40,391 nucleotides of DNA from Bacteroidaceae bacterium. GTDB lineage: Bacteria > Bacteroidota > Bacteroidia > Bacteroidales > Bacteroidaceae. Location: positions 1 to 40,391 of the forward strand of contig JAFUWG010000034.1 in NCBI GenBank assembly GCA_017483605.1. Direction: 5' to 3'. Position 1 is the stretch's first letter, and each line of letters starts with the position of its first letter. The notes below the pieces were generated by a model. It was not told the DNA's origin, made no database searches, and saw only the letters and a list, made by a program, of their open reading frames with translations. Below, in pieces: positions 7,702 through 16,286 of this stretch. The position numbers and the translations under genes were made by a program.

Positions 7702-9027
7702 ATGGCTTACACAGAAACAACAACTACCGGTTATGGAACTCGCGTAGGACGCTCTTTCAAGAGCATTGGTTCAGGTTTCCTCCTCTTCATCGCAGGTACC
7801 GCCCTGCTTTGGTGGAATGAAGGACGTGCAGTGAAAACAGACAAAATGCTCAACGAGGCAGAAGGTGCCACTGTTGAGATGGAAAATCCCAACAAGATTG
7901 ACCCTGCTATGGATGGCGAACTTGTCATCGCATCTGCACTTGCAACCACACAGGACTCCCTCGTTGACGACCAGTTCAACCTGGGTGCTACCGCTATCAG
8001 TTTGACCCGCAAGGTTGAATACTACCAGTGGGTGGAGCATTCACAGGAAAAGTCAGAAGACAAATTGGGCGGCAAAGAAGTAACCACCACTACTTACACT
8101 TATGACAAGCAGTGGGTTAGCCAGCCTGTTCAGTCTTCTCAGTTCAAGGATCCTGCCTATCAGGAGAAGAACTATGTGCTGTTCTCTACAGAAGACCAGA
8201 GCGTCTATGCAGAAAATGTGACTTTCGGTGCTTACAAACTGAATGAGAGCCAGATTCACAGCATCAGTTCAACAGAGCCCGTTTTGCTGGACTTGGCAGA
8301 TAGCCAGTTACAGGCATGGGACAATGCTGCCGCTAAAATCTATGTCCGCTACAATGGAAATCAGATTGTCAACCAGCCTGCACAGGAAGAAGTGGTGGCA
8401 GACTCCGCTCTGACGGTCATTGCCGACAGCATTCCTCAGGACAACAAGAAGGACTACGACTATGTGCATCAGGTAGGCAACGTGCTCTACTTCGGCCTGT
8501 CAGCAGACAGCCCACAGGTAGGTGACGTTCGTATCACATTCGAGAAAGTGGTTCCTGCCGTGGTAACGATCATCGCACAGGTGAAGGGTGACACTTTCAA
8601 GCCCTACAAGGCAAAGAATGGCAAGAAATTCTCTACGCTCCGCATGGGCAAGCAGGATGCTGACGAGATTTACGAGAGCGAGCACGAGCAGAACAACATG
8701 TTCCTTTGGATTTGGCGTATCGTAGGTATTCTCTTGGTAATCGGCGGTCTGAAAGGACTCTTCGGCTTCCTTATCACTATCCTCAAGGTCGTTCCAATGG
8801 TTGCCAATATCGTTAGTTTCGGTGTCGGCATCATCTGCACGGTTATCGGCTTGGTTTGGTCACTCCTCATCATTGCCCTTGCATGGCTGTTCTACCGTCC
8901 ACTCATTGGTATCACCCTGCTGGTCATCGCAGGCTTCCTCATTTGGGTATTTGCATTCAAAGGCAAGGATAAACTGAAGCAACTTGCCAACAAGAATCAG
9001 CCTCAACCAGAAAGTCCTGCTGTATGA
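7702..9027 (+). CDS. TMEM43-family membrane protein
   Basis: 441 residues with the TMEM43 (LUMA-like) layout: an N-terminal transmembrane helix (about 20-38, GSGFLLFIAGTALLWWNEGR), a large extracytoplasmic domain (about 40-325), then several hydrophobic helices packed into 330-425. The domain begins with AVKTDKMLNEAEGATVEM and contains the YYQWVEHSQE stretch typical of the family. The function of bacterial TMEM43 proteins is not established; the eukaryotic homologue sits in the inner nuclear membrane. It is the first gene of the ten-gene plus-strand run and overlaps the next gene by four bases (ATGA), which implies coupled translation. Confidence 0.85.
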   Translation: MAYTETTTTGYGTRVGRSFKSIGSGFLLFIAGTALLWWNEGRAVKTDKMLNEAEGATVEMENPNKIDPAMDGELVIASALATTQDSLVDDQFNLGATAISLTRKVEYYQWVEHSQEKSEDKLGGKEVTTTTYTYDKQWVSQPVQSSQFKDPAYQEKNYVLFSTEDQSVYAENVTFGAYKLNESQIHSISSTEPVLLDLADSQLQAWDNAAAKIYVRYNGNQIVNQPAQEEVVADSALTVIADSIPQDNKKDYDYVHQVGNVLYFGLSADSPQVGDVRITFEKVVPAVVTIIAQVKGDTFKPYKAKNGKKFSTLRMGKQDADEIYESEHEQNNMFLWIWRIVGILLVIGGLKGLFGFLITILKVVPMVANIVSFGVGIICTVIGLVWSLLIIALAWLFYRPLIGITLLVIAGFLIWVFAFKGKDKLKQLANKNQPQPESPAV

Positions 9028-10235
9028 GAACGCTTCTCACCCTGACGCTGGCTCTGGCCATCGTCGGATGCAACAATAAAAAGCCTGCCGAGAATCCCTC
9101 GGCAGGCACTTCTGCTGATAGCACCAATACCGAGGCCCTGGCAACGGAAGCCATCAATGAGGATGCCTATTCGCTGGAAGCCATCGCACAAGTCATCAAG
9201 GACTGTGACGCGGTGAGAAGTTTCTCTTGCGGACTTGCTGGCGTGGAAAAAAATGACAAACTGGGCTTCATCGACAAGATGGGCAACCTGGTCGTCCCTT
9301 TCAAGTACGAGTCTTTCTCCCCTCGCTCTTTCGACGGTGACACTTGCTGGGTAATGCAAGACGATGATTGGGTTTGCATTGACAAGAAAGGGAAAGAACT
9401 CCACAGAGCGAAAGACTTCTACATCTACGACGAAGGACTTGCCCGTGTGCGAGACGAAAAAACTTCTCTCATCGGTTTTCAGAACCAGGCGGGCAAACTC
9501 GTCATTCCCCATCAGTTTGAATTTGCAGGCGACTTCAGCAGCGGCATGTGCTGGGTCACTACGAAGCAGTCAGAGGGCAGTATAGGATTCATCAACACAA
9601 AAGGCGAGTTGGTCATCCCATGTCAATACGAATGGCCGGCAGAACGCCAACCCAACGACTTCCACGAAGGACTCTGTGCCGTGATGGTTGATGAGAGCCA
9701 CGAATGGTTCGGCTATATCGACAAGACGGGCAAGCGGGCATTCCCTGGTGTATATTCCTACGAGAGCGACTTCTCCGAGGGCTTGGCAGGTGTGTACGAA
9801 ATCACCAGTACGGACGAAGATGGTTTCCCCACAGGTCACCGTGTTGGCTATATCGACAAGACGGGCAAGATGGTCATCGAAAGTGAATATGACAGCGGCA
9901 TCTGTGACAAGTTCCAAGATGGAATGGCAGTGGTGTCTTGCGGGCAAAAGCCCACTTACGTCATCGACAAGACGGGCAAAAAACTCTTTGAACTCGACCC
10001 GAAATATTCTATTTCTGTTTCCTCTATCCAAAGAGCCTACGGCGAAGGAGCGTGGATTGTGTCAGACGGCGAGTTCCAAGGCTTCGTCGATAAGACGGGC
10101 AAGTTCATTGTCCCTTGCAAATACCGTGCCTACCAACCGTTCTCCAATGGGCTGGCAGCCGTTCAGGTTGGTGGCCAATACGGCAAGTGGGGATATGTCG
10201 ATAAGGAAGGAAATAGCACATTTGATTATGAATAA
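9024..10235 (+). CDS. WG-repeat lipoprotein
   Basis: 403 residues beginning with a lipoprotein signal (LALAIVGC, lipidated Cys about residue 16) and a low-complexity spacer. From about residue 60 on there are roughly nine WG/beta repeats of the form G(F/Y)IDKTGKxVIPxxY, for example GFIDKMGNLVVPFKYESF, GYIDKTGKRAFPGVY and GFVDKTGKFIVPCKY. Proteins of this type are thought to act as extracytoplasmic binding platforms; no enzyme motif is visible. It overlaps TMEM43 by 4 bp, so the two are probably partners in the same envelope. Confidence 0.88.
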   Translation: MRTLLTLTLALAIVGCNNKKPAENPSAGTSADSTNTEALATEAINEDAYSLEAIAQVIKDCDAVRSFSCGLAGVEKNDKLGFIDKMGNLVVPFKYESFSPRSFDGDTCWVMQDDDWVCIDKKGKELHRAKDFYIYDEGLARVRDEKTSLIGFQNQAGKLVIPHQFEFAGDFSSGMCWVTTKQSEGSIGFINTKGELVIPCQYEWPAERQPNDFHEGLCAVMVDESHEWFGYIDKTGKRAFPGVYSYESDFSEGLAGVYEITSTDEDGFPTGHRVGYIDKTGKMVIESEYDSGICDKFQDGMAVVSCGQKPTYVIDKTGKKLFELDPKYSISVSSIQRAYGEGAWIVSDGEFQGFVDKTGKFIVPCKYRAYQPFSNGLAAVQVGGQYGKWGYVDKEGNSTFDYE

Positions 10236-10247
10236 CATACAGTCATC

Positions 10248-11048
10248 ATGAAAAAGTTTTTGTTTTTGACCATTTCACTCGCAGCCATGACTTTGCAGGC
10301 ATGGGCTGACGGCTTCATCTATTATCATTTCCAAGGAAAGATGGGTGGCAAAGTGTCTGTAGAACTTGTCTTCCAGAAATTTGAAGACGGCGACGAAGAC
10401 ATTGTGGCAGGTTACATCTACTATCCTAAGGCAAAGAACCCTGCTCCGATTCTGATCGTAGGCAGTGAATTACAAGACAACTATTACCATTTCAAAGAGT
10501 ATCAGCCTGATGGCGTGATTACAGGCTGGCTGAACATTCAGATAGCCAACGAAGATGCGGCAGATGGACCCACCATTGCTGATGGCGAATGGACAAACCC
10601 CAAAACAGGGGCAACCTTTTCTCTGACAACCTTACGGTCACCTGACGACATGGCCCGCACCCCCATGTACCTGCCTGATTGGTACGAAAATCCGCTCCAG
10701 TATGAAAGCCCTGACCATATTGGTCAAGAATACGGTTATCAGCAATGGAACGATAACTACAAGGAAATGATGGGTGGCAATGTCACGTTCCGTGCCGCCG
10801 GCAAGAACAAGGTACATTTCCATGTCAGCAACTGCCCACAGAACATCGCAGAGGGCGGGAGCGAGCCTGGACGTCCCGCCATACTTGAAGATGGCGGCTT
10901 CACCTACGAAAACGTGAACGAATGCGGCTATGGCTTCAAAGCTTCTATCTTCAAAAAGTTTCTTGTTCTGGAATCAACGACAGAATATGAAACATTCAGA
11001 TGCTTTGGCATGGGAGTCGCCTTCGATGCCGTTTATATTAAATATTAA
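10248..11048 (+). CDS. Secreted beta-rich protein of unknown function
   Basis: 266 residues with a Sec signal peptide cleaved after LQAWA (about residue 20). The mature protein is rich in aromatic residues and beta-prone. Its first part (IYYHFQGKMGGKVSVELVF, then AGYIYYPKAKNPAPI) has the look of small Bacteroidales envelope domains that alternate strands with Gly-Tyr turns. I do not recognise the family. It lies 12 bp after the WG-repeat gene and is surely in the same transcript. Confidence 0.75.
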   Translation: MKKFLFLTISLAAMTLQAWADGFIYYHFQGKMGGKVSVELVFQKFEDGDEDIVAGYIYYPKAKNPAPILIVGSELQDNYYHFKEYQPDGVITGWLNIQIANEDAADGPTIADGEWTNPKTGATFSLTTLRSPDDMARTPMYLPDWYENPLQYESPDHIGQEYGYQQWNDNYKEMMGGNVTFRAAGKNKVHFHVSNCPQNIAEGGSEPGRPAILEDGGFTYENVNECGYGFKASIFKKFLVLESTTEYETFRCFGMGVAFDAVYIKY

Positions 11049-11120
11049 AGAGAAGCAATCATATTGAAAGACAGAGACTATTAAACGAGCAAGAAAATCA
11101 TCTATTTACATCCTAAAATT

Positions 11121-11921
11121 ATGAAAAAGACAACATTCATCATCACAGCCGCATTGACCATCATGTTGGCTGGTTGCAAACAAACTCAAAACTCACAGAC
11201 TGCCATCACAGAAGATGTGCCCAACTGGTACGAAAACGACTCTGCACTGCAAGCCGATCTCAGCGCAGCCATTGAGGACGCAAAGCAACTCGACTCTTCT
11301 AAGATTTCCACAACTCTGATGCCTATCAAGAAAGATTATCCTGGTCAGGAATGGGCCACATTTGATGGACACGACATGGTGCTTGTTGTCACACTGGTTG
11401 ATTCAAGCCGTTTGCAACGATTCTTTGGACGCGACGACCTTTACCGCATCGAACGCGAAATGGGCACATGGGTATCACTTCCTGCTGACTGGAAGAACAA
11501 AAGTGCCGCATTCGAAGGACTTGACAGCGTGGCTGCTCACATGAGAATGATACAGATGTATGGCCTCAGCCCCGATTGCGATTATGATATCATGGTGGAG
11601 TTTTATGCCGACCCCGCAGGTATGTTCCGCCCTGCTCACGACCCAGACATCACCACAACATCCGCAGGCTTGGAGTTCCCCGATTATGTTGACGAGAACT
11701 ATAAGGTAGGTGATACCAACTTCCGTGAATGGTACCGCTATAGTGTCGCATCTGCATTTGAAGATGATAGCCCACTGCCTTGGACACAGTTAGGTTACAC
11801 TTACGACTGGCATCATGGTGCTGACCGTCAAGGCGTATCCGAATATATTGTAACAGACCGTACATTGGTGAAGGTTAAATCGTGCAAGAGTGCTTGGGAT
11901 TTTATCCAAGGCCTAAAATAA
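11121..11921 (+). CDS. Lipoprotein of unknown function
   Basis: 266 residues with a lipobox LAGC (Cys at about 19). No domain is recognised. The central part is rich in acidic and aromatic residues, with a distinctive PLPWTQLGYTYDWHHGAD stretch near the C-terminus. It is separated from the previous gene by 72 bp and from the next by 13 bp. A cell-envelope role is inferred only from the lipobox and its neighbours. Confidence 0.75.
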   Translation: MKKTTFIITAALTIMLAGCKQTQNSQTAITEDVPNWYENDSALQADLSAAIEDAKQLDSSKISTTLMPIKKDYPGQEWATFDGHDMVLVVTLVDSSRLQRFFGRDDLYRIEREMGTWVSLPADWKNKSAAFEGLDSVAAHMRMIQMYGLSPDCDYDIMVEFYADPAGMFRPAHDPDITTTSAGLEFPDYVDENYKVGDTNFREWYRYSVASAFEDDSPLPWTQLGYTYDWHHGADRQGVSEYIVTDRTLVKVKSCKSAWDFIQGLK

Positions 11922-11934
11922 CCCAATCATCGAA

Positions 11935-13113
11935 ATGAAAAAGTTTATTTCAGTTGTGCTCCTCCTGATGGCTGGGGCAACGGCTTATGCCCAGGACTCT
12001 CTCGAAAAAATCGAGAACGGATGGAAAACAAAGACTATCACCAATGTGGTGAATGGAAGTCTTGGCATCATGCTCGAACGGTTTGACCAGACATGGCCAA
12101 CCGGTGTGGTGGGTGATGCCAGAAGCGTGATGGAACAGGGACTGGCCGAGAAAGTGTTGGATGCCGAAACGGGCTATCGAGTTATCAACGACGCTAAAAA
12201 CGGCTATGTGGAAGTAAGTGACGACGGTGCTGATAATGGTTATATGTCAGCCTGTGTGTGGAACCGTAGCAATGGACATCGCCTGTTTGCTGTCGTTGTT
12301 GGACAGCCTGTCGATCCCGAAATAGAAGTGGCTTGTTTCTACGACTACGACCCACAGAAAAAGACACTCACTCCCGAAACGAATCTCCTTTCGGGATGGA
12401 ACCCTCAACATAATGACAGCGAACTCTTCTATGGTCTGCCTCATAAGGGCAAAGATTTATGTGTCAGAGAATTACTTTCCAATAAATACGAGTATATCGT
12501 TCACCACTTCAGGTGGGACGGCATGAAGCCCGTCTTTGACCATTCTGACCCTATTGCCGATTACAGTGAACCTGACATACAAATCGACGTCAAGTTCAAG
12601 GGAGCACAACCAACCATCAGCGACTTTGTCTCTGCCATTCTTTCACAAGAAGATTTAGGAGAATCGCTCGGTGCAATAAGCAACGATTGGACACGCCGCC
12701 AGCAGGGACGCAAACTGAATGCAAGTGCATCGTTCATCGTCGACGAGCGTAATGGCTACATTCGTTACGACTTCCCTTCCCATGACGGCTACACGAGTTA
12801 CACGGAGTTTTGCTATTGGAATTGTGCCGACGGAAAACATAAACTCGTAGCACTCAGCCATGATGCCTTCGAGAATGGTAAACCCATCGCAGGTCAGTAC
12901 ACTGGCATCGATTTCTATCTCTACAACAACGCGACCCATCAGTTAACCAACACTTATGCTAATGAATGGGGCGTAAAGTACGATATTCCCGAAGGCGAGC
13001 ATGTGACCACCTGCTCCCTCCCACGCACAGGTAAAAACTTGCAGTTCACCATCTACACGGCGAATGGCAAAATTTCGAATGTGTTAACCTGGAACGGTAA
13101 TGGTTTCAAATAG
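11935..13113 (+). CDS. Secreted protein with a duplicated domain
   Basis: 392 residues with a signal peptide ending at TAYAQ. It consists of two copies of one domain. The first (about 20-205) holds NGYVEV, SACVWNRSNGHRLFAV, FYDYDPQKKTLTPE and LPHKGKDLCV. The second (about 225-392) shows matching landmarks: NGYIRYDF, FCYWNCADGKHKLVAL, FYLYNNATHQLT, LPRTGKNLQF and a closing WNGNGF. The first copy is also clearly related to the lipoprotein at 14232-15431. The function is unknown. Confidence 0.78.
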   Translation: MKKFISVVLLLMAGATAYAQDSLEKIENGWKTKTITNVVNGSLGIMLERFDQTWPTGVVGDARSVMEQGLAEKVLDAETGYRVINDAKNGYVEVSDDGADNGYMSACVWNRSNGHRLFAVVVGQPVDPEIEVACFYDYDPQKKTLTPETNLLSGWNPQHNDSELFYGLPHKGKDLCVRELLSNKYEYIVHHFRWDGMKPVFDHSDPIADYSEPDIQIDVKFKGAQPTISDFVSAILSQEDLGESLGAISNDWTRRQQGRKLNASASFIVDERNGYIRYDFPSHDGYTSYTEFCYWNCADGKHKLVALSHDAFENGKPIAGQYTGIDFYLYNNATHQLTNTYANEWGVKYDIPEGEHVTTCSLPRTGKNLQFTIYTANGKISNVLTWNGNGFK

Positions 13114-13140
13114 CAAGAAGACGAAAAAACAGAAACAGAC

Positions 13141-14199
13141 ATGAAAAGAATCGTATATCTTTTGATGGCAACAGTCATCACGTTAATGTCATGCGGCAAC
13201 AAAACCGCTGCCAATAACGACATTCGCGACTCGGTGGCAAATAGTTCACTTCGCGAAAAACTGGAATGGCTCCCACTCGCTGCACCAGCCAACGAACAGG
13301 ATGAAATAGAAAAACTGTATATCTCCTATCGCACGCCAGACGGAGAGGAAACGACCCTCACCAGCAAACTGCCTTGGCCTATCGATTCCAGCGATTTCAA
13401 TGGAGGCGAGATTAATGAAGTGGATATCAACTTCGATGGTTATCCTGACCTTGTGGTTTCTTTGGGTACATTACTGACCTCAATTGGTGGAAGGCTGTAC
13501 GACGCATTTGTTTGGAATGAAGAAAAACAGGCCTTCGACCATGTGGAAGAATATAAAGACATCGAGAATGCAACTCCTCAACCCGACAAGAAGCGTATCA
13601 TGAGTTATATTCCTGCCCGCGACGGCAGCATCAACTACTATGAATATAAGTGGAAAGACGGGAAACTGGAAGAGACTCGTTCATGGAATGCAGCCACCGA
13701 CGAGGAATGTATTGTGGCAGACGGTCCCGAAAGCATTGCAACTGATGACCAATGGACCGAAGAGGCCGTAGAGAAACAGATCAAGAAGGTTTATGCCGAG
13801 GTTAGCAAAGCGTTTGCCCCCAGCAAGGATGGGCTGGAGAACAACATTGACCTTGATGCCATGTTCTGTACAAAATACTGGAACGAGAACCTTCAAGAAG
13901 CACGTGCCATCAATGCACGTAAAAAGGCTGATGACCGCCAGTTTGACAATGAACAGATTCGTTGGACTTACGGCATGGATGTTCCCGTTCAGCCCATCAA
14001 CATCAAAGTCGAACTATTGACTGGTAATATGGCGACTGCAACATTTGACCTCAAATCGGGCGAATTTTGGATGCATACCATCTTAGGGCTCGAATGGGAA
14101 GGCAACCAATGGCGTATCAACGATTGGGAAGAAGTTGGCGACAACAGTCAAAGCCTGTTGGGCGAGATGATACATTATGTAGAGAAGAACAGACGGTGA
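13141..14199 (+). CDS. Lipoprotein with FG-GAP-like motif and a paralogous C-terminal domain
   Basis: 352 residues with lipobox LMSC (Cys about 19). The middle holds EVDINFDGYPDLVVSLG, an Asp-rich loop of the FG-GAP/calcium-loop type common in secreted Bacteroidota proteins. The last 150 residues (VYAEVSKAF, then DLDAMFCTKYWNENLQEAR) are paralogous to the protein at 18249-18878. The function is unknown; the Asp loop suggests metal binding. The stop codon lies 32 bp before the preferred start of the next gene. Confidence 0.75.
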   Translation: MKRIVYLLMATVITLMSCGNKTAANNDIRDSVANSSLREKLEWLPLAAPANEQDEIEKLYISYRTPDGEETTLTSKLPWPIDSSDFNGGEINEVDINFDGYPDLVVSLGTLLTSIGGRLYDAFVWNEEKQAFDHVEEYKDIENATPQPDKKRIMSYIPARDGSINYYEYKWKDGKLEETRSWNAATDEECIVADGPESIATDDQWTEEAVEKQIKKVYAEVSKAFAPSKDGLENNIDLDAMFCTKYWNENLQEARAINARKKADDRQFDNEQIRWTYGMDVPVQPINIKVELLTGNMATATFDLKSGEFWMHTILGLEWEGNQWRINDWEEVGDNSQSLLGEMIHYVEKNRR

Positions 14200-14231
14200 T
14201 CACACGTTTTATGAATAAAGGCTTTTTATCT

Positions 14232-15431
14232 ATGAACAAGAAAATCATACTCTTCACCCTTGTTGCTGTTTCGATTTTGTCAAGTTGTAACAATACAAAA
14301 AGCAACAATGAAGCCAATGCTGATTCCTCAGCAGACAGCACCAGTGTTGCAGCCTCTGCCAACCAAGAGGACATCAATGAGGACACATCTATCGAACCGA
14401 GTGACGAAGAAATGGAGAATCAGAGTGGAAACTATGACGTAAGAGATGTGGCACGACTTTGGAAGAAACGTACCATCAAAGTTGTTGATGGAACTGAAAA
14501 ACCTGATATTGTCACTCTCTTCACAGCCTTCAACAACGAATGGCCTACCTACGTCGGCAATACCGTTGTGAAAAAAGCCAATCCCAAGGCTATAGTAAGT
14601 GATGGTTATGACAACATGAAAGTGACCATCGACCCCAAGAATGGCTATCTCGAACTGCCCATGCAAGGCGACGGAGAAACGATGTCTTCCTGTGTATGGC
14701 GACGCAAAAATGGTCATTCTCTGTTTGTGGTATGCTTGGCATGGCCTACGGCTGGCGTGGGAGAGCATGTCTTTTTCTATGACTACGACCCTACAAAAAA
14801 GACGTTGACTCCTGAAGATAGTCCTGTACTCGAAAGCCACCTTTTGGAAAAAGAAGGATTACACTTCTACACTTTACCTCAAACGGGCAAAACAATGACG
14901 GTACAGGAAGAGAACAATCTTGGCACCATCTTGGTCTATAACTTCGACGGGCAAAACCTGAAATTAGCAGGTTATCAACTCCAATGGCTGAAGAATATGG
15001 AAGAACAATATCGTCAAGATGACACCAGTGATGTGCATGGCGATTTCACCAAGTTTGCCTTTATCGACATTGACCAAGATGGTGTAGACGAAGTCTGGTT
15101 ACGTGCGTCCGACAATGAAAGCGGAGCCATCTATTGGTTCTCCGAAGGAACCCCTGTTCTTCTCATCGTAGAGACTGACCGCCTCCGTCCTTCCTTTGCT
15201 AAGGGAGCCGTTTCTGTTTCGGGTGCAGTCGGTGGTCCAACTTTCTACACACACATCATGACCATGAGTGAGGGTGAAGTACGACACGAAGTGAACCACT
15301 CTCAGGTGTATGAAGAGGAAGATTATGAAATTGACGGAAAAAGCGTCAGCGTTTCCGAAGGCAAAAAATTCATCAAGAAGTTGGGCGAATGGAAAGAAAT
15401 CTCTCCTAAATGGCACAAAATTTGCAGATAA
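14232..15431 (+). CDS. Lipoprotein paralogous to the 11935-13113 protein
   Basis: I start this gene at the ATG at 14232 because it gives a clean lipoprotein signal (MNKKIILFTLVAVSILSSC); an in-frame ATG at 14211 is possible and anything further upstream runs into the previous gene. This gives 399 residues. After an Asn/Ser/Glu-rich spacer, the domain at about 80-270 matches the first domain of the 11935 protein (MSSCVWRRKNGHSLFVV, FYDYDPTKKTLTPE, LPQTGKTM). A calcium-loop-like AFIDIDQDGVDEVWL follows. The function is unknown. Confidence 0.75.
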   Translation: MNKKIILFTLVAVSILSSCNNTKSNNEANADSSADSTSVAASANQEDINEDTSIEPSDEEMENQSGNYDVRDVARLWKKRTIKVVDGTEKPDIVTLFTAFNNEWPTYVGNTVVKKANPKAIVSDGYDNMKVTIDPKNGYLELPMQGDGETMSSCVWRRKNGHSLFVVCLAWPTAGVGEHVFFYDYDPTKKTLTPEDSPVLESHLLEKEGLHFYTLPQTGKTMTVQEENNLGTILVYNFDGQNLKLAGYQLQWLKNMEEQYRQDDTSDVHGDFTKFAFIDIDQDGVDEVWLRASDNESGAIYWFSEGTPVLLIVETDRLRPSFAKGAVSVSGAVGGPTFYTHIMTMSEGEVRHEVNHSQVYEEEDYEIDGKSVSVSEGKKFIKKLGEWKEISPKWHKICR

Positions 15432-15460
15432 AAATATCAACTACTAAAAAACAGAACAAC

Positions 15461-16264
15461 ATGAAACAGACGCTAACCAAATTGATGCTCTTGCTGATGC
15501 TCACCATTGGAACACAGCAGGCACATGCACAGTTCGGCAGTTTAGTGAACAAAGCAAAAATCGCGACGAAGAAAGCGATAAGACAAGAGTCAAAAAGTTT
15601 GACGAAGGAAGCCACGAAGGCTGTTCGCAATGCAGGTGCCAAAAGTACAGAGTACACCTACGGCGACCACGTTTATACAATGAAGGGTACTTTCAGTATT
15701 AACCGTTACGACAGCAATGCCGCAGGTACGGTCACCTTCACCCATGTGCCTTCCGACTACGAAGAATTTGAAACGGTTTACAACGAATTTCTTGGCACCA
15801 CTCCTCATGGCACAGCAGCCATGATGCCAATGGCGATGGAAATCTATGCACGTAACCCTGAAGAGGGACTTCGTTGTATTAAACTCATTAACTGGCCCAC
15901 CAATGTCAACTCGGTAGTTTCTCAATTGCAAAGCAAACTGAAGGCAGTACAGGCAGGCGACAGTTACGGACAACGCTACCTGCCAGCCGCAGTACTCAAA
16001 GGTGCAACCCCTGCCAATGGCTACACACCCATACGTCCCTACACTGTCACAATGAATGCCAGTGTGAACAAACATCAAGACCTGCAATTTACAGGTAACG
16101 GCCGTGTCATGTACCTTTACATCATGGGTAAAGGCTGGGACACAGAGCAGCGTAGTGTAGAAATCGTCAAATCGCCCGACTCTGAAACCTTCCAAGTGTT
16201 CAACTGCCCCGCCCTCTACACTGGTTGCAAACAGATTCAAGGCACATGGGGAGGATTAGACTAA
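15461..16264 (+). CDS. Secreted protein of unknown function
   Basis: I use the ATG at 15461, which gives a signal peptide (MKQTLTKLMLLLMLTIGTQQAHAQ); an earlier in-frame ATG overlaps the preceding gene. The mature protein of about 243 residues has a lysine-rich N-terminal helix (AKIATKKAIRQESKSLTKEATKAV) and a beta-rich remainder (GRVMYLYIMGKGWDTEQRSV). I do not recognise the family with confidence. It lies 29 bp after the previous gene. Confidence 0.72.
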   Translation: MKQTLTKLMLLLMLTIGTQQAHAQFGSLVNKAKIATKKAIRQESKSLTKEATKAVRNAGAKSTEYTYGDHVYTMKGTFSINRYDSNAAGTVTFTHVPSDYEEFETVYNEFLGTTPHGTAAMMPMAMEIYARNPEEGLRCIKLINWPTNVNSVVSQLQSKLKAVQAGDSYGQRYLPAAVLKGATPANGYTPIRPYTVTMNASVNKHQDLQFTGNGRVMYLYIMGKGWDTEQRSVEIVKSPDSETFQVFNCPALYTGCKQIQGTWGGLD

Positions 16265-16286
16265 TTCATCAAAAAAGATAATACGT

